This document shows, piece after piece, positions 55,074 through 63,832 of a stretch of DNA of 64,000 nucleotides. The DNA comes from Tildeniella torsiva UHER 1998/13D. Lineage in GTDB: Bacteria > Cyanobacteriota > Cyanobacteriia > Phormidesmidales > Phormidesmidaceae. A program made the position numbers and the translations under genes. The notes under the pieces were generated by a model. The model searched no databases, was not told the origin of the DNA, and worked only from the letters and a program-made list of their open reading frames with translations. Position 1 is the stretch's first letter; every line of letters starts with the position of its first letter. Location of the stretch: contig JAHHIH010000008.1 in the NCBI GenBank assembly GCA_019358835.1, forward strand, positions 62,001 through 126,000, in the 5' to 3' direction.

Positions 55074-56543
55074 ATGGTATCCACCACTTTTGCCAACCTT
55101 ACTCGACCCGGCACGTTTCTTGTCGAGACCACCGCGGGTTACCGAGCGCCTGAGCTCGCAAGCTTTAATACTGTCTACATGGTCGGCAGTTCAACCACTG
55201 GTGACTACGGCACCCCCACCCTGTGCACCAGCCTAGAAGACTTCAGCAATCAGTTTGGCTCTAGCCCTTCTGAGGCAAGCGTGAAGCTGTTCTTCCGCAA
55301 CGACCGGCAGGGCAAGTTGTTCTTCATTCGCACCCGAATCGCTGACCTGTTCGAGATTACCCTCGTTGACATTACCGCTGGCGCTGTCGTTATCACTATC
55401 AACGGTACCGCTGTCTCCACGACTTTGGTGGGTGATGAGACTGAAGCTGAGGCCATCGCCAAGTATGTCCTGGCCATCAACGGTTCTGCTGTTGCCTCCG
55501 CTGTAACCGCTGTTTCTGGTGGTACTGACAGCGTTCTGATTCGCTCTGACAATCCCGCTGTCGCTCTAACCGTTGTTTCGGTTGATGCTGACCTAGAGGT
55601 TGATGAAGTTACCCCTGCGTCTTTGCCTACCGCCAGCGATTACATCTACGCCATCGAAAATACCTTTGATGCGCTGGGTGGTAAGAACCTTGATCAAGGC
55701 TTCCTGATTGCACCTGAGGGTTTCCAAAACCTGAGCGATGCCACCGACCGTCTGGCCCTGGGTACTGCTATGGAGAACCTCTGCGCTGACAAAGACTTTG
55801 ACTGGATGGCTCTCGTTGACTGTGGCCCTGGTCTAACCACCGTGGCTCAAATTCAAACTGACGGTCAGCAGTACAGCACTCCTCAAGGTCATTTGGCCTT
55901 TTATGCTCCCTACGTCATTGATTTGGAAGACGGTGTTGTGCCTCCTTCTGCTGCGATCGCTGGCCTAGCTACTCGTCGCTACCGCAGCCAGGGATACCAT
56001 CAACCTCCCGCTGGCGCTCAGTTCCCCGTCCAGGGTGTCAAGGATGTTCAGACTCGCTTTGGCAACACTCAACAGTCTGTTCTCAACCCACTGGGTATTA
56101 ACCTCGTTCGATTTCTCTTGAACCTGGGTGTGGTCGCTTGGGGCGCTAGAACCCGCTCTAGCAATAGCTTCTACACCTTCGTCAACACCAGGGTCATCCT
56201 GAATGCCTTGAATGGCACCCTGCGCGATGCCTTTGATTACGAGATTTTCTCGACCGTCGATGGCTTCGGTATTTTGTTCTCTCGTATTCAAGAGACTGCT
56301 CGCTCCATCTGTCGCCGGTTCTGGCTCAGTGGTGCTTTCTACGGCCAGAGCGAACAGGAAGCCTTCGCCTGCATTTGCGATCGCACCAACAATCAAGCTG
56401 ATGACCTTGAGAACGGTAACGTCCTCCTCGAAGTGTACGTCGCCCCTTCACCAACTTTGGAGAAGCTCCTGGTGAACACCATCCGCGTGGGCATCGGCCA
56501 AGTCGAAAGCGCTGCTGCTGCTGGTCAGACAATCACCAACTAG
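55074..56543 (+). CDS. Contractile tail sheath protein
   Basis: A 489-residue protein. PGTFLVETTAGYRAPELASFNTVYMVGSS at the start is typical of sheath proteins; the C-terminal domain contains FVNTRVILNALNGTLRDAFDYEIF and VLLEVYVAPSPTLEKLLVNTIRVGIG, which match the sheath handshake region. This establishes a contractile, myovirus-like tail. Two structural domains with an inserted beta domain (around 100-200). Confidence 0.9.
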   Translation: MVSTTFANLTRPGTFLVETTAGYRAPELASFNTVYMVGSSTTGDYGTPTLCTSLEDFSNQFGSSPSEASVKLFFRNDRQGKLFFIRTRIADLFEITLVDITAGAVVITINGTAVSTTLVGDETEAEAIAKYVLAINGSAVASAVTAVSGGTDSVLIRSDNPAVALTVVSVDADLEVDEVTPASLPTASDYIYAIENTFDALGGKNLDQGFLIAPEGFQNLSDATDRLALGTAMENLCADKDFDWMALVDCGPGLTTVAQIQTDGQQYSTPQGHLAFYAPYVIDLEDGVVPPSAAIAGLATRRYRSQGYHQPPAGAQFPVQGVKDVQTRFGNTQQSVLNPLGINLVRFLLNLGVVAWGARTRSSNSFYTFVNTRVILNALNGTLRDAFDYEIFSTVDGFGILFSRIQETARSICRRFWLSGAFYGQSEQEAFACICDRTNNQADDLENGNVLLEVYVAPSPTLEKLLVNTIRVGIGQVESAAAAGQTITN

Positions 56544-56610
56544 TCACCTGGGCCTGGCTTAATCGCTGGGCCCTAACCCTTTAACAACCTTTCTGGAGCT
56601 ACTCCTAAGA

Positions 56611-57069
56611 ATGTCGATTCGATTACAACAAAAAGACCCAATGACCAACAGTGACGTGCTCGTCACCGTTGAGGGTGTTGCTGGTTACTGGTCTAAGATG
56701 TCTGGTCTGTCTGAGACCATCAGCCGCGCCATGTTCTCTGATGGCAGCACCAACCGCAAGCGCCACGCTACTTCTGGCTCGTCTGAAATCGCTGAAGTCA
56801 CTATCAGTCGTCCCTTTGACCCTGACAATGCCGACGACCAAGCTGCCTATGAGTGGGCCAAGTCCGTTCGCTGTGGCGATCCTTTCCAGGTTCAAGTACG
56901 ACCCGTTCGCCGCTGTGATGGTGTTGAGCAACGAGGCAGCAAAGCTCTATTCTTCTACGGCTGTCGCCTGACCAAGCTCGAATTCATGAACTCGATGGAT
57001 ACCGGCGCTGGCGACAACGTTGTCGAGCTGTCAGTCACGTACTCAGTCGATGACTACGACTTCACCTAA
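56611..57069 (+). CDS. Tail tube protein
   Basis: A 152-residue protein (MSIRLQQKDPMTNSDVLVTVEGVAGYWSKMSG). It is beta-rich, with ETISRAMFSDGSTNRKRHATSGSSEIAEVTISRPFDP resembling phage tail tube (gp19/T4-like) proteins. Placement directly after the sheath supports it. Confidence 0.8.
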   Translation: MSIRLQQKDPMTNSDVLVTVEGVAGYWSKMSGLSETISRAMFSDGSTNRKRHATSGSSEIAEVTISRPFDPDNADDQAAYEWAKSVRCGDPFQVQVRPVRRCDGVEQRGSKALFFYGCRLTKLEFMNSMDTGAGDNVVELSVTYSVDDYDFT

Positions 57070-57129
57070 GCGATCGCACTAATAAATGGCCTGCTCGCGC
57101 GGGCCTAATACCCTTTCTCGAATAAAAAG

Positions 57130-57567
57130 ATGCCTACCAAGACCCGACATATTGACCCGCTACCCGCTGCGCCCAAAGCTCAATCTCAGGACATTGTGGT
57201 TGAAACTCTAGACGATGGCCAAGTCCGCGTTGCTCTTCGCGATGGCGATAAGGTCACCTTCAAAGAACCCAAAGTTAAGCAATTCCTACTGATGGATTCT
57301 TGGGCTAAAGACCCTGAGAATGCCATTTACGCTAGCGAGACTGGTATCACAGTTAAGCTTTGCCACCTGTGCATCACTGATGTTAATGGCGAACCTTTCA
57401 CCCTAGACTTTGACACCTGGATTGATGACCTAGACATTCGGGATATGGAGGCCCTGGGCAGCGCCCTCGCCACCTTTCAATCTGTCTTTGAGTATCTCAA
57501 CGCCAAAGCAAAAGAAGCCGAAGCAGCCAAGAAAGCAGCAGAGCAAGCCGCCCGAGCTTCAGTTTAG
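57130..57567 (+). CDS. Tail assembly chaperone, first frame
   Basis: A 145-residue protein between tail tube and tape measure, the usual place for the tail chaperone pair (lambda gpG/gpGT, P2 gpE/E'). The C-terminus is Ala/Lys/Glu-rich (AKEAEAAKKAAEQAARASV). It overlaps a second frame by 80 bases, which indicates programmed frameshifting. Confidence 0.7.
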   Translation: MPTKTRHIDPLPAAPKAQSQDIVVETLDDGQVRVALRDGDKVTFKEPKVKQFLLMDSWAKDPENAIYASETGITVKLCHLCITDVNGEPFTLDFDTWIDDLDIRDMEALGSALATFQSVFEYLNAKAKEAEAAKKAAEQAARASV

Positions 57568-57829
57568 TATTGCCGGTCGAGGGTTCACGGCTGAGAGTCT
57601 TCTCTGTTTAATACTGTCAGCCTGCGGCGGCTTTATTAATGATGCCTATCTGAAGATGCTGGACTTCGACATTAGTGATGCCTTGTATCACGTCGAGATT
57701 GTTCAAACAACCCAGAAGCTTCAACAAGCCGCTGCTGAGCAACAGAAGCAAGCCCAAACAAATCAGAAAGTATTCGGTCTTTTTGGAGGTGAAGATGCGA
57801 TCGAGTGGGAAACCGTTAAAAATGGCTAA
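57488..57829 (+). CDS. Tail assembly chaperone, frameshift extension
   Basis: The track begins at a TTG; there is no ATG or ribosome site, so it is more likely entered by ribosomal frameshift from the preceding gene. The new frame is +1 (or -2) relative to the first. The credible coding part starts FSIAGRGFTAESLLCLILSACGG and ends in a Gln-rich helix (QTTQKLQQAAAEQQKQAQTNQK). I could not pinpoint the slippery sequence. Confidence 0.6.
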   Translation: MSISTPKQKKPKQPRKQQSKPPELQFSIAGRGFTAESLLCLILSACGGFINDAYLKMLDFDISDALYHVEIVQTTQKLQQAAAEQQKQAQTNQKVFGLFGGEDAIEWETVKNG

Positions 57830-57928
57830 AATCCCGAAAAAGTGCCCTCTCAGAATGCCCCACAACGAACGAAACGGCATAGGTCTATATACTGCAACCT
57901 GCACTTCGTTACAGAGCATCCTCGACGG

Positions 57929-58066
57929 ATAGGCTTGAAAGCCTTATATAGCAAGGGTTTCAGGATTCAAATTGGCCACCCAAATATATTGACTCTTCCG
58001 TACTCTAAAGGAGTCAGTTAATCTAACAAATAAACAAATGGCCGCTAAAACCCTTACATATCAAGG
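57929..58066. repeat. Copies of the 7-base-loop palindrome before the inserted regulator
   Basis: CTTGAAAGCCTT-ATATAGC-AAGGGTTTCAGG lies at about 57933-57964. A shorter copy ACCCTT-ACATATC-AAGG lies at 58050-58066, inside the first codons of the next gene. Arms and loop length match the three palindromes at 42.7-42.9 kb. Confidence 0.75.
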
Positions 58067-58532
58067 CAAAACCCAGACTTACGCAGAGTGGGCTGCTGAA
58101 ACAGGTATCAAGCAAAGTACCCTTATAGGTCGCGTCAAAGCAGGCTGGCCTGTCGAACGTACCCTGACTGAACCTGCCAGAAGCGGGCGCAGAAAAAAGC
58201 CTGTGGACGCTTCCCTAATCGGTAAAAAGATTGGGGAGAATCTAAGTGTTAAGGAAAAGATGGGGTCTTCCAATAACTACATTGTTGAAAACAGGGATGG
58301 TTCCAAGTCTTGGTTGGTTCCTGGTTATACCCTGTTAAAGCCTCAAAATCTACAGTTAGATGAATCGTCTCTTCGGGCTCGATACTACGTGACGGACCCT
58401 GACAAGACAGAGGTGGGTGTTGTCAATCTAAACGCCTTCTGTGAAGTGGTGAAACTTGACTTCAACATTATGTTGAGGGTCGCTGAAGGCCAACAAGCTA
58501 CTCACAAAGGCTGGAAGTGTCGTAGGGCATAA
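58038..58532 (+). CDS. Free-standing DNA-binding protein inserted in the tail operon
   Basis: A 164-residue basic protein. Residues 6-45 (LTYQGKTQTYAEWAAETGIKQSTLIGRVKAGWPVERTLTEP) form the helix-turn-helix module usually attached to HNH or AP2 homing enzymes in cyanobacteria and their phages. No nuclease motif is visible in the rest. It is bracketed by palindromes and a terminator, so it is an independent unit between the tail chaperone and tape measure genes. Confidence 0.6.
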   Translation: MAAKTLTYQGKTQTYAEWAAETGIKQSTLIGRVKAGWPVERTLTEPARSGRRKKPVDASLIGKKIGENLSVKEKMGSSNNYIVENRDGSKSWLVPGYTLLKPQNLQLDESSLRARYYVTDPDKTEVGVVNLNAFCEVVKLDFNIMLRVAEGQQATHKGWKCRRA

Positions 58533-58555
58533 CCAACCACCATTGATCCTTTTAT

Positions 58556-58577
58556 AAGCCCTGCACACGCGGGGCTA
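58556..58577 (+). terminator. Terminator of the inserted regulator
   Basis: AGCCC-TGC-ACAC-GC-GGGGCT is an interrupted stem followed by ATTTTTATGG. It lies between the regulator stop and the tape measure start. Confidence 0.65.
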
Positions 58578-58582
58578 TTTTT

Positions 58583-60565
58583 ATGGCAAATACCGTTCAG
58601 ACACGCATTGTAGCGAAGGATGAGGCATCATCCGTTTTCGCTCAGCTCAACAATTCAATGCGGTCGAGCGTGCTTCAGGGGAACCTGATGGCCAGCGCGA
58701 TTACCGCTGGGTTAGGGGCCGCTACTAGAGGTGTTGGTGCCTTAGCTAGTGGAATGAGAGAAGTCGTTGGCATTCAGCAATCGAATATCGCCGTCGCTGG
58801 CGATTTCATGAAGCTAACAGGCCAGAGCTACGGTGAGGCTACCGAGTTCATCGACAACTTTTCAGCCTCTATGGCCAAGGCCGCAGCATCTCTCCCAGGG
58901 GATACAAAGGACTATGTGAGCCTGGGTAAGGGCATCATGGATAACCTCATTCCCGCCTTTAAGGGGCTTGATGGTGTCCTCAATGAGGCCGACTACACCA
59001 AGGCCCTAGAATCCATCACCAAAATGGGTGCTCTGAGAGCCGCTACGTCTGGTGTTGACACGAATCTAGCTAGCCAGGGCCTATCCAAAATGTTGGGTGG
59101 TTCTAGCCTGGCAGAGCTGAAAAACCTCAAGTTCTTTGAGGCTAACCCCGCCGTAATCGCTTTCATTGAGGAAGAAGCCCAGAAGATGGGCAAGGGTCTA
59201 AAGGACATGACCGCTCGTGAGCGCGCAACAGTCTTAGAAGCCGCTCTCGCTGTGCCTGACGAGGTGATCGCAGCATCCACACAGAGTATTGAGGGTTTGA
59301 TTCAAGGTCTTAAATCTAGCCTGCTCGACCCGCAGGTTGGTCTATTCGGCTTGATGCGCGACCTGGAGCCCAATGTTAAAGGGAACCAGACGGTTATCCA
59401 AGCGACGAACGACCTCTTGAAGAAGATTATGTCGCCTGGTGGGCCGCTAAGCAGCCTCAAAGACATCTTCGAACTCATCGGGGTTGAGATGGGTGACCCG
59501 ATGGAGTCACTCTATAACTCCATCAACTGGACGAGTAATAAGCTCGACCAGCTAGGCGGCTTTCTGGATAGAAACCAAGCCGGTATCTCGAAATTTGTCT
59601 ACGGTGCCAAGCAGTCGTTCGAGAAGTTAAAGGAAGCGCCAGGCAAGTTCATCTCTGAGTCAATCAGCTCTTTGTTGAGAGGCTTCAACGCTTCTAGAGG
59701 TGCTGGCTCTACCGATTACGGCAGCATCGTAGGCAAAGCGCTGGCGCAGGCCACTAACTTCTTTGCTTCACAAGTCCTGTCCATGATTGGCAATATGGAC
59801 TACGGTGCACTGCTGGTAGGGCTCTTCAACGTTGGAAAGATTGTCATCTCTGGCATAGGTTCCTTCCTAGCAAACCTTGATTGGCAAGTACTGATGATGG
59901 GTGGTTTAGCTGTTCTTGGAGCGGCACTACTCACGGCTGTGATGGCTACCGCAGTTCCAGCTATCCTCTCGTCCTTCGCCACTGTAGCTGTCTTAATCGG
60001 TGCTGGTATCGTTGCCACGCTCACAGGGCCTGTAATCCTCGCGATCGCTGGCGTTGGCCTTGTCATCGTAGGAGCCATGAAATACTTTGGCGTCTCCTTC
60101 CAAGATGTGATGAGGTTTGTCTTCGAGGCTGTGACAGGGTTTGCGAATCCGGTTATCGCAGCTGCGCGGATAGGTTTCAACCTTCTGAGGTCTGCTATCA
60201 CCGCTGTGATTGGTGGAATTACATCCGCTTTCAATGCGGTTAGAGGTCTAGTGAACCGTATTCCTGGGATGGGCGTAGGCAGAGCTGACAGTGTTCCTAA
60301 CGCAGCTGCTGGCTTCATCCCAGATGCCTTCAGACGGGAAATGAACGCTATGCCCGCTGGGGCGAGCCCAGTGATTGCTAATTCAAGCGAGCTAATTCTC
60401 AATCGTGAGCAACAGGCCGCGCTGCTTCAGCCTAGGAGCAACAGCATCAACTTTGGGGGAATCACGATCAACGCCGGTAACTCAACGAATCCCAAAGAGC
60501 TTGCTAGTCAGGTCATTCGGGAAATCGAGATGCGCCTTCAACAGTCACAGATGAGGCTTGCATAA
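58583..60565 (+). CDS. Tail tape measure protein
   Basis: A 660-residue protein. It starts MANTVQTRIVAKDEASSVFAQLNNSMRSSVLQGNLMASAITAGLGA and has alternating helical and hydrophobic segments (around 405-510, MGGLAVLGAALLTAVMATAVPA and VAVLIGAGIVATLTGPVILAIAGVGLVIVGAM). It ends ASQVIREIEMRLQQSQMRLA. It sets the tail length; at ~0.15 nm per residue this predicts a tail near 100 nm. It overlaps the next start (ATAATG). Confidence 0.85.
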   Translation: MANTVQTRIVAKDEASSVFAQLNNSMRSSVLQGNLMASAITAGLGAATRGVGALASGMREVVGIQQSNIAVAGDFMKLTGQSYGEATEFIDNFSASMAKAAASLPGDTKDYVSLGKGIMDNLIPAFKGLDGVLNEADYTKALESITKMGALRAATSGVDTNLASQGLSKMLGGSSLAELKNLKFFEANPAVIAFIEEEAQKMGKGLKDMTARERATVLEAALAVPDEVIAASTQSIEGLIQGLKSSLLDPQVGLFGLMRDLEPNVKGNQTVIQATNDLLKKIMSPGGPLSSLKDIFELIGVEMGDPMESLYNSINWTSNKLDQLGGFLDRNQAGISKFVYGAKQSFEKLKEAPGKFISESISSLLRGFNASRGAGSTDYGSIVGKALAQATNFFASQVLSMIGNMDYGALLVGLFNVGKIVISGIGSFLANLDWQVLMMGGLAVLGAALLTAVMATAVPAILSSFATVAVLIGAGIVATLTGPVILAIAGVGLVIVGAMKYFGVSFQDVMRFVFEAVTGFANPVIAAARIGFNLLRSAITAVIGGITSAFNAVRGLVNRIPGMGVGRADSVPNAAAGFIPDAFRREMNAMPAGASPVIANSSELILNREQQAALLQPRSNSINFGGITINAGNSTNPKELASQVIREIEMRLQQSQMRLA

Positions 60566-61329
60566 TGACAATCGTCAACACTGAAGCCCTTAACGCGCTG
60601 GCTGAGTCTCCCAAAACAGCTGGAGTCCCGGCACAACTGGTCGATGAGAAGGGCGCAATCCTCTATAAATTCCTCTACGCCCCTGAGAAGCAGGCTTTCA
60701 GCAAGTCAGCCAAGTTCACTGAGGTGCCCGTAGGTGGTACGGCCAGGCAACCTCAGGTCTACGGATATACCACGGGCACCACGCTCAGGCTTGATAACCT
60801 GCTGCTCGATACCTTCTGTGATGGTCGCTCGGGCAGAGAACTTATTGAGGGCTTAGGTCGCTTAACGATTCCAGCCGCTGAAACCTTTAAGCCTCCTGCT
60901 ATCTACTTTGTCTACGGGACGTTCTCCTATGGCCCTGCCTACATTACCGACCTGAGTTGGGAGACTGAGGCTTGGCTAAACGGGGAACCAGCTATAGGAC
61001 GAATCGGTATCACATTCATTGAGGTACCTGGTTCTCCCACAGCAGCCACCACCGCTGGCACAGAGACACCAGCTGCTGGTACAGCTACCCCTGACCTGAC
61101 CGACAGGCAAAAGCTAGAAGCTAGGCAACAAGCCGATGCTTGGCTATCCGCTAACATCAACCGCCTGAAGCCAGACATCCAGCAGCGGGTTCGCTCTAGG
61201 TCATTCAAGTTCTTGACCAGCGATACCGGCACCGTTCAAATAACAGACAACAACAACCAGGTCTTAGGCACCGTAGGCACCTGGGACGGTCGGCAGTGGG
61301 CACCTAATTCAGAGCTTTTGAGGAGCTAA
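60565..61329 (+). CDS. Baseplate tube-connector protein (gp53/CIS-tube-like)
   Basis: A 254-residue protein. Its N-terminal 150 residues (VPAQLVDEKGAILYKFLYAPEKQAFSKSAKFTEVPVGGTARQPQVYGYTTGTTLRLDNLLL) resemble the tube-initiator domain of contractile systems (XkdP, Afp7, gp53). The C-terminus is a Thr/Ala-rich linker and a small beta segment. In such proteins a LysM domain follows; here it is encoded as the next separate ORF. Confidence 0.7.
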   Translation: MTIVNTEALNALAESPKTAGVPAQLVDEKGAILYKFLYAPEKQAFSKSAKFTEVPVGGTARQPQVYGYTTGTTLRLDNLLLDTFCDGRSGRELIEGLGRLTIPAAETFKPPAIYFVYGTFSYGPAYITDLSWETEAWLNGEPAIGRIGITFIEVPGSPTAATTAGTETPAAGTATPDLTDRQKLEARQQADAWLSANINRLKPDIQQRVRSRSFKFLTSDTGTVQITDNNNQVLGTVGTWDGRQWAPNSELLRS

Positions 61330-61330
61330 C

Positions 61331-61624
61331 GTGACAACTCAAGAAATCCGACCCGGCCAGAGCTTATCGTCTCTAGCCGGTTCTTTGTATGGGGACACCT
61401 CCTATTTCAGAGAGCTAGCTGAACTAAATAATTTAGACATCTTCGACCCTGAAAGCCTTGCTGGACAAACCATTGAGGTTCCTAGCGTTGAAGAAATTCA
61501 GTCCAGAGCTTCTAGCGCGATCGCACCGGCATTGTCCCAGTTAAACACCCAAAGCTTAGACCTCAGCGCCATCCGCGGGCCTGCTTCTCTGAGCCCGCAA
61601 CAACTCATTGAATGGCTCTTGTAA
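61331..61624 (+). CDS. LysM-domain baseplate protein
   Basis: Ninety-seven residues from a GTG start, one base after the previous stop. A single LysM module spans residues 6-52 (IRPGQSLSSLAGSLYGDTSYFRELAELNNLDIFDPESLAGQTIEVP). In contractile tails LysM-type proteins of this place lie in the baseplate hub rather than acting on cell walls. Possibly split from the preceding gene. Confidence 0.8.
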   Translation: MTTQEIRPGQSLSSLAGSLYGDTSYFRELAELNNLDIFDPESLAGQTIEVPSVEEIQSRASSAIAPALSQLNTQSLDLSAIRGPASLSPQQLIEWLL

Positions 61625-61627
61625 ACA

Positions 61628-63832
61628 ATGTTCCAACCGTATGCCCGAATTGAAGTAGGTATGGGGGATGAGAGCCAAACGTTCTCCTGGGGCGATGGGA
61701 AACTGCGTGCAGTCTCTGTCACTCTCTCAGAAGGTAAAGGCCTATCAGGCTGTACTTTCAGCATCTACGACGAAGACCGCAAAGTAACAGATGCGTTCCT
61801 TGCCTACATCAAGGAAATCGAGGGGCTTGAGCCTGTAGAGGAACCTGGTCAGGCCGCAGCTGCTGGAGCTGAACCAGAGACCTCAGCATCTCCCGCTATC
61901 TCTGGTTCAGCACCAGCGGCAGGGTCATATGGGAGTTCTACCCTCACAGCTGAACAAGTCGGCAATGCCTACACGATCGCTAGTGTTGGAGCTAGCCTAG
62001 GCGCTACCCGATGGGACTTGGAAGTAGCCCTGATGACGGCACTTCAGGAATCCAGTCTCAGAAACCTAAGGGGCGGCGATAGAGACTCCGCTGGGCTTTT
62101 CCAGCAAAGACCCTCCCAAGCCTGGGGCAGCTACGCAGAAATTACTAATCCTTCCTACTCAACGGGCGCTTTCCTCAGAGGAGCTGGCACCAACAAAGGG
62201 CTCTTTGATTACCCGAAGCGTCAGCAGGAATTTACTAAAGGCCAGGCCGCACAAAGAGTTCAAAGAAGCGCTTTCCCCGATGCCTATAACGCGTGGGAAG
62301 ACGAGGCGACCGCCCTGCTCAACGCGATGGATATCAACTACCAGGGCGCAGCACTCACCCCTGAACAGGAAACCTCAACGAGTCAAGAAGCCGCTACCCA
62401 GAGCACGGCTAAGCGAAACCCTGATGTACCAGGGCGCAGCGAGACTCTAGCGGGTCAGCAAATCACCCTCTATCTCGGGTTCGACGGAAAGCCCCTGGTT
62501 GCCTATAGCTTCATTCATACCGGCCTGAGCTACAGTCTCTATGATCAATCGACTCTAGAGTTCACAGGCACAGCCGCTGCTTGGGTGATGCACCAGGCCC
62601 CCAAGAACTCGGCCTATACCAACATCTCCCTCAAGCAGCTCGCTGAGAAGATTGCGGCTAACTATGGCCTCAGAGTGGACATGCAGGTTGAAGGGCCCAG
62701 GTATGTCTACATCTCCCAGAAAGCGCTGACTGATTACCAATTTCTGCTGCAGGAGTGCGAGCGGGTCGGGCTCATCCTTAAGAATGTTGGAAACAACACC
62801 CTGGAGATTAAAGCGCGATCAGAAACGCTGGAGCAGGGCAACGACAACATCTACACCCTGGCCATCGGCAAGAACCTAAATAACTTCAGCGTGAGCCATC
62901 AAGCTCAGTCGGCTGGTGGTTCAGCGCGTTCTTCTGAACCTGGCGAACAAAACTCCACTGGGGTCAAGAAGTTCGAGCTCAACCCGGATACTGGGTTAAT
63001 CGAAGAGGAGACCGCTGAGACAACAGACGCCAAAGGTGCAGACGAAACCGAATCCACTACTGGCTCTAACGTTGATAGCAATCGCCCTCTAACTACTGGT
63101 GTTACTGACCTCGAAGACGGGCAGCGGAGAGCTAATGAGCAGCGGGTTAAAGGGATTGAGGCTACCTACTCGGCTCCTTCAACTCCTGAAATTCTTATCC
63201 TGACGCCTGATGACCCCATTCGAACTGAGAAGCTCGGCGGGTTCCTCAATCGAATCTGGGTGCATGAGTCTGTGACTCACACGCTGGGCGCAGACACAGG
63301 TTTCGTCACCAGCGGAAAGCTCTACACACCTCTCCGCAATAAATATCTGACCCCTGAACCTGTGGCGGCTGAAGCTGGCGCGTCTGGCACTGCTCCCCCC
63401 AGTGGCGATGCTCCTGCATCAAAGGCAGGCGGCTTTATCAGACCTGTCTCCCAACCCATCAATTCTCCCTTTGGCCCTCGCTGGGGAAGACAGCATGGTG
63501 GTGTGGACTTCGCCTGTCCCATCGGTACAAACATATGGGCATCAGCGGCTGGAACTGTCGAGTCAGTTACAACCAGTTGCCCCCTCAACGGGTACAGAGG
63601 TAGCGGCTGCGGCGGAGGCTTTGGCAACAACATTGTCATCGCTCACGCTGGTGGAATCAAAACCTACTACTGCCACCTCGATGGAGACAATATTTTTGTC
63701 TCTCCCGGCGCTACGGTTCGCCAAGGCCAGCAGATAGCTAAGAGTGGAAACAGCGGTAGCAGCACTGGCCCTCATTTGCACTTTGAGTTTCGAGTCAGCG
63801 GCACACGAGTTGACCCGCAGCGGTACATCTAA
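61628..63832 (+). CDS. Baseplate hub/spike protein with lytic transglycosylase and M23 peptidase domains
   Basis: A 734-residue protein. Residues 1-70 start a gpD-like hub (IEVGMGDESQTFSWGDGKLRAVSVTLSEGKGLSGCTFSIYD), which resumes after an insert (IKQLAEKIAANYGL-like region, 330-430). Residues ~100-225 are a lysozyme-like insert (EVALMTALQESSLRNLRGG, DSAGLFQQRPSQAWGS; catalytic Glu near 140). The C-terminal 130 residues are an M23 endopeptidase: HGGVDFACP (H~622, D~626) and GPHLHFEF (HxH~715). It likely pierces and digests peptidoglycan during infection. Confidence 0.87.
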   Translation: MFQPYARIEVGMGDESQTFSWGDGKLRAVSVTLSEGKGLSGCTFSIYDEDRKVTDAFLAYIKEIEGLEPVEEPGQAAAAGAEPETSASPAISGSAPAAGSYGSSTLTAEQVGNAYTIASVGASLGATRWDLEVALMTALQESSLRNLRGGDRDSAGLFQQRPSQAWGSYAEITNPSYSTGAFLRGAGTNKGLFDYPKRQQEFTKGQAAQRVQRSAFPDAYNAWEDEATALLNAMDINYQGAALTPEQETSTSQEAATQSTAKRNPDVPGRSETLAGQQITLYLGFDGKPLVAYSFIHTGLSYSLYDQSTLEFTGTAAAWVMHQAPKNSAYTNISLKQLAEKIAANYGLRVDMQVEGPRYVYISQKALTDYQFLLQECERVGLILKNVGNNTLEIKARSETLEQGNDNIYTLAIGKNLNNFSVSHQAQSAGGSARSSEPGEQNSTGVKKFELNPDTGLIEEETAETTDAKGADETESTTGSNVDSNRPLTTGVTDLEDGQRRANEQRVKGIEATYSAPSTPEILILTPDDPIRTEKLGGFLNRIWVHESVTHTLGADTGFVTSGKLYTPLRNKYLTPEPVAAEAGASGTAPPSGDAPASKAGGFIRPVSQPINSPFGPRWGRQHGGVDFACPIGTNIWASAAGTVESVTTSCPLNGYRGSGCGGGFGNNIVIAHAGGIKTYYCHLDGDNIFVSPGATVRQGQQIAKSGNSGSSTGPHLHFEFRVSGTRVDPQRYI

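Noticed and set aside
57675-57932. 85-codon plus ORF overlapping the chaperone extension
   Set aside because: Arg/Lys-rich, no ribosome site, and it runs into the palindrome region.
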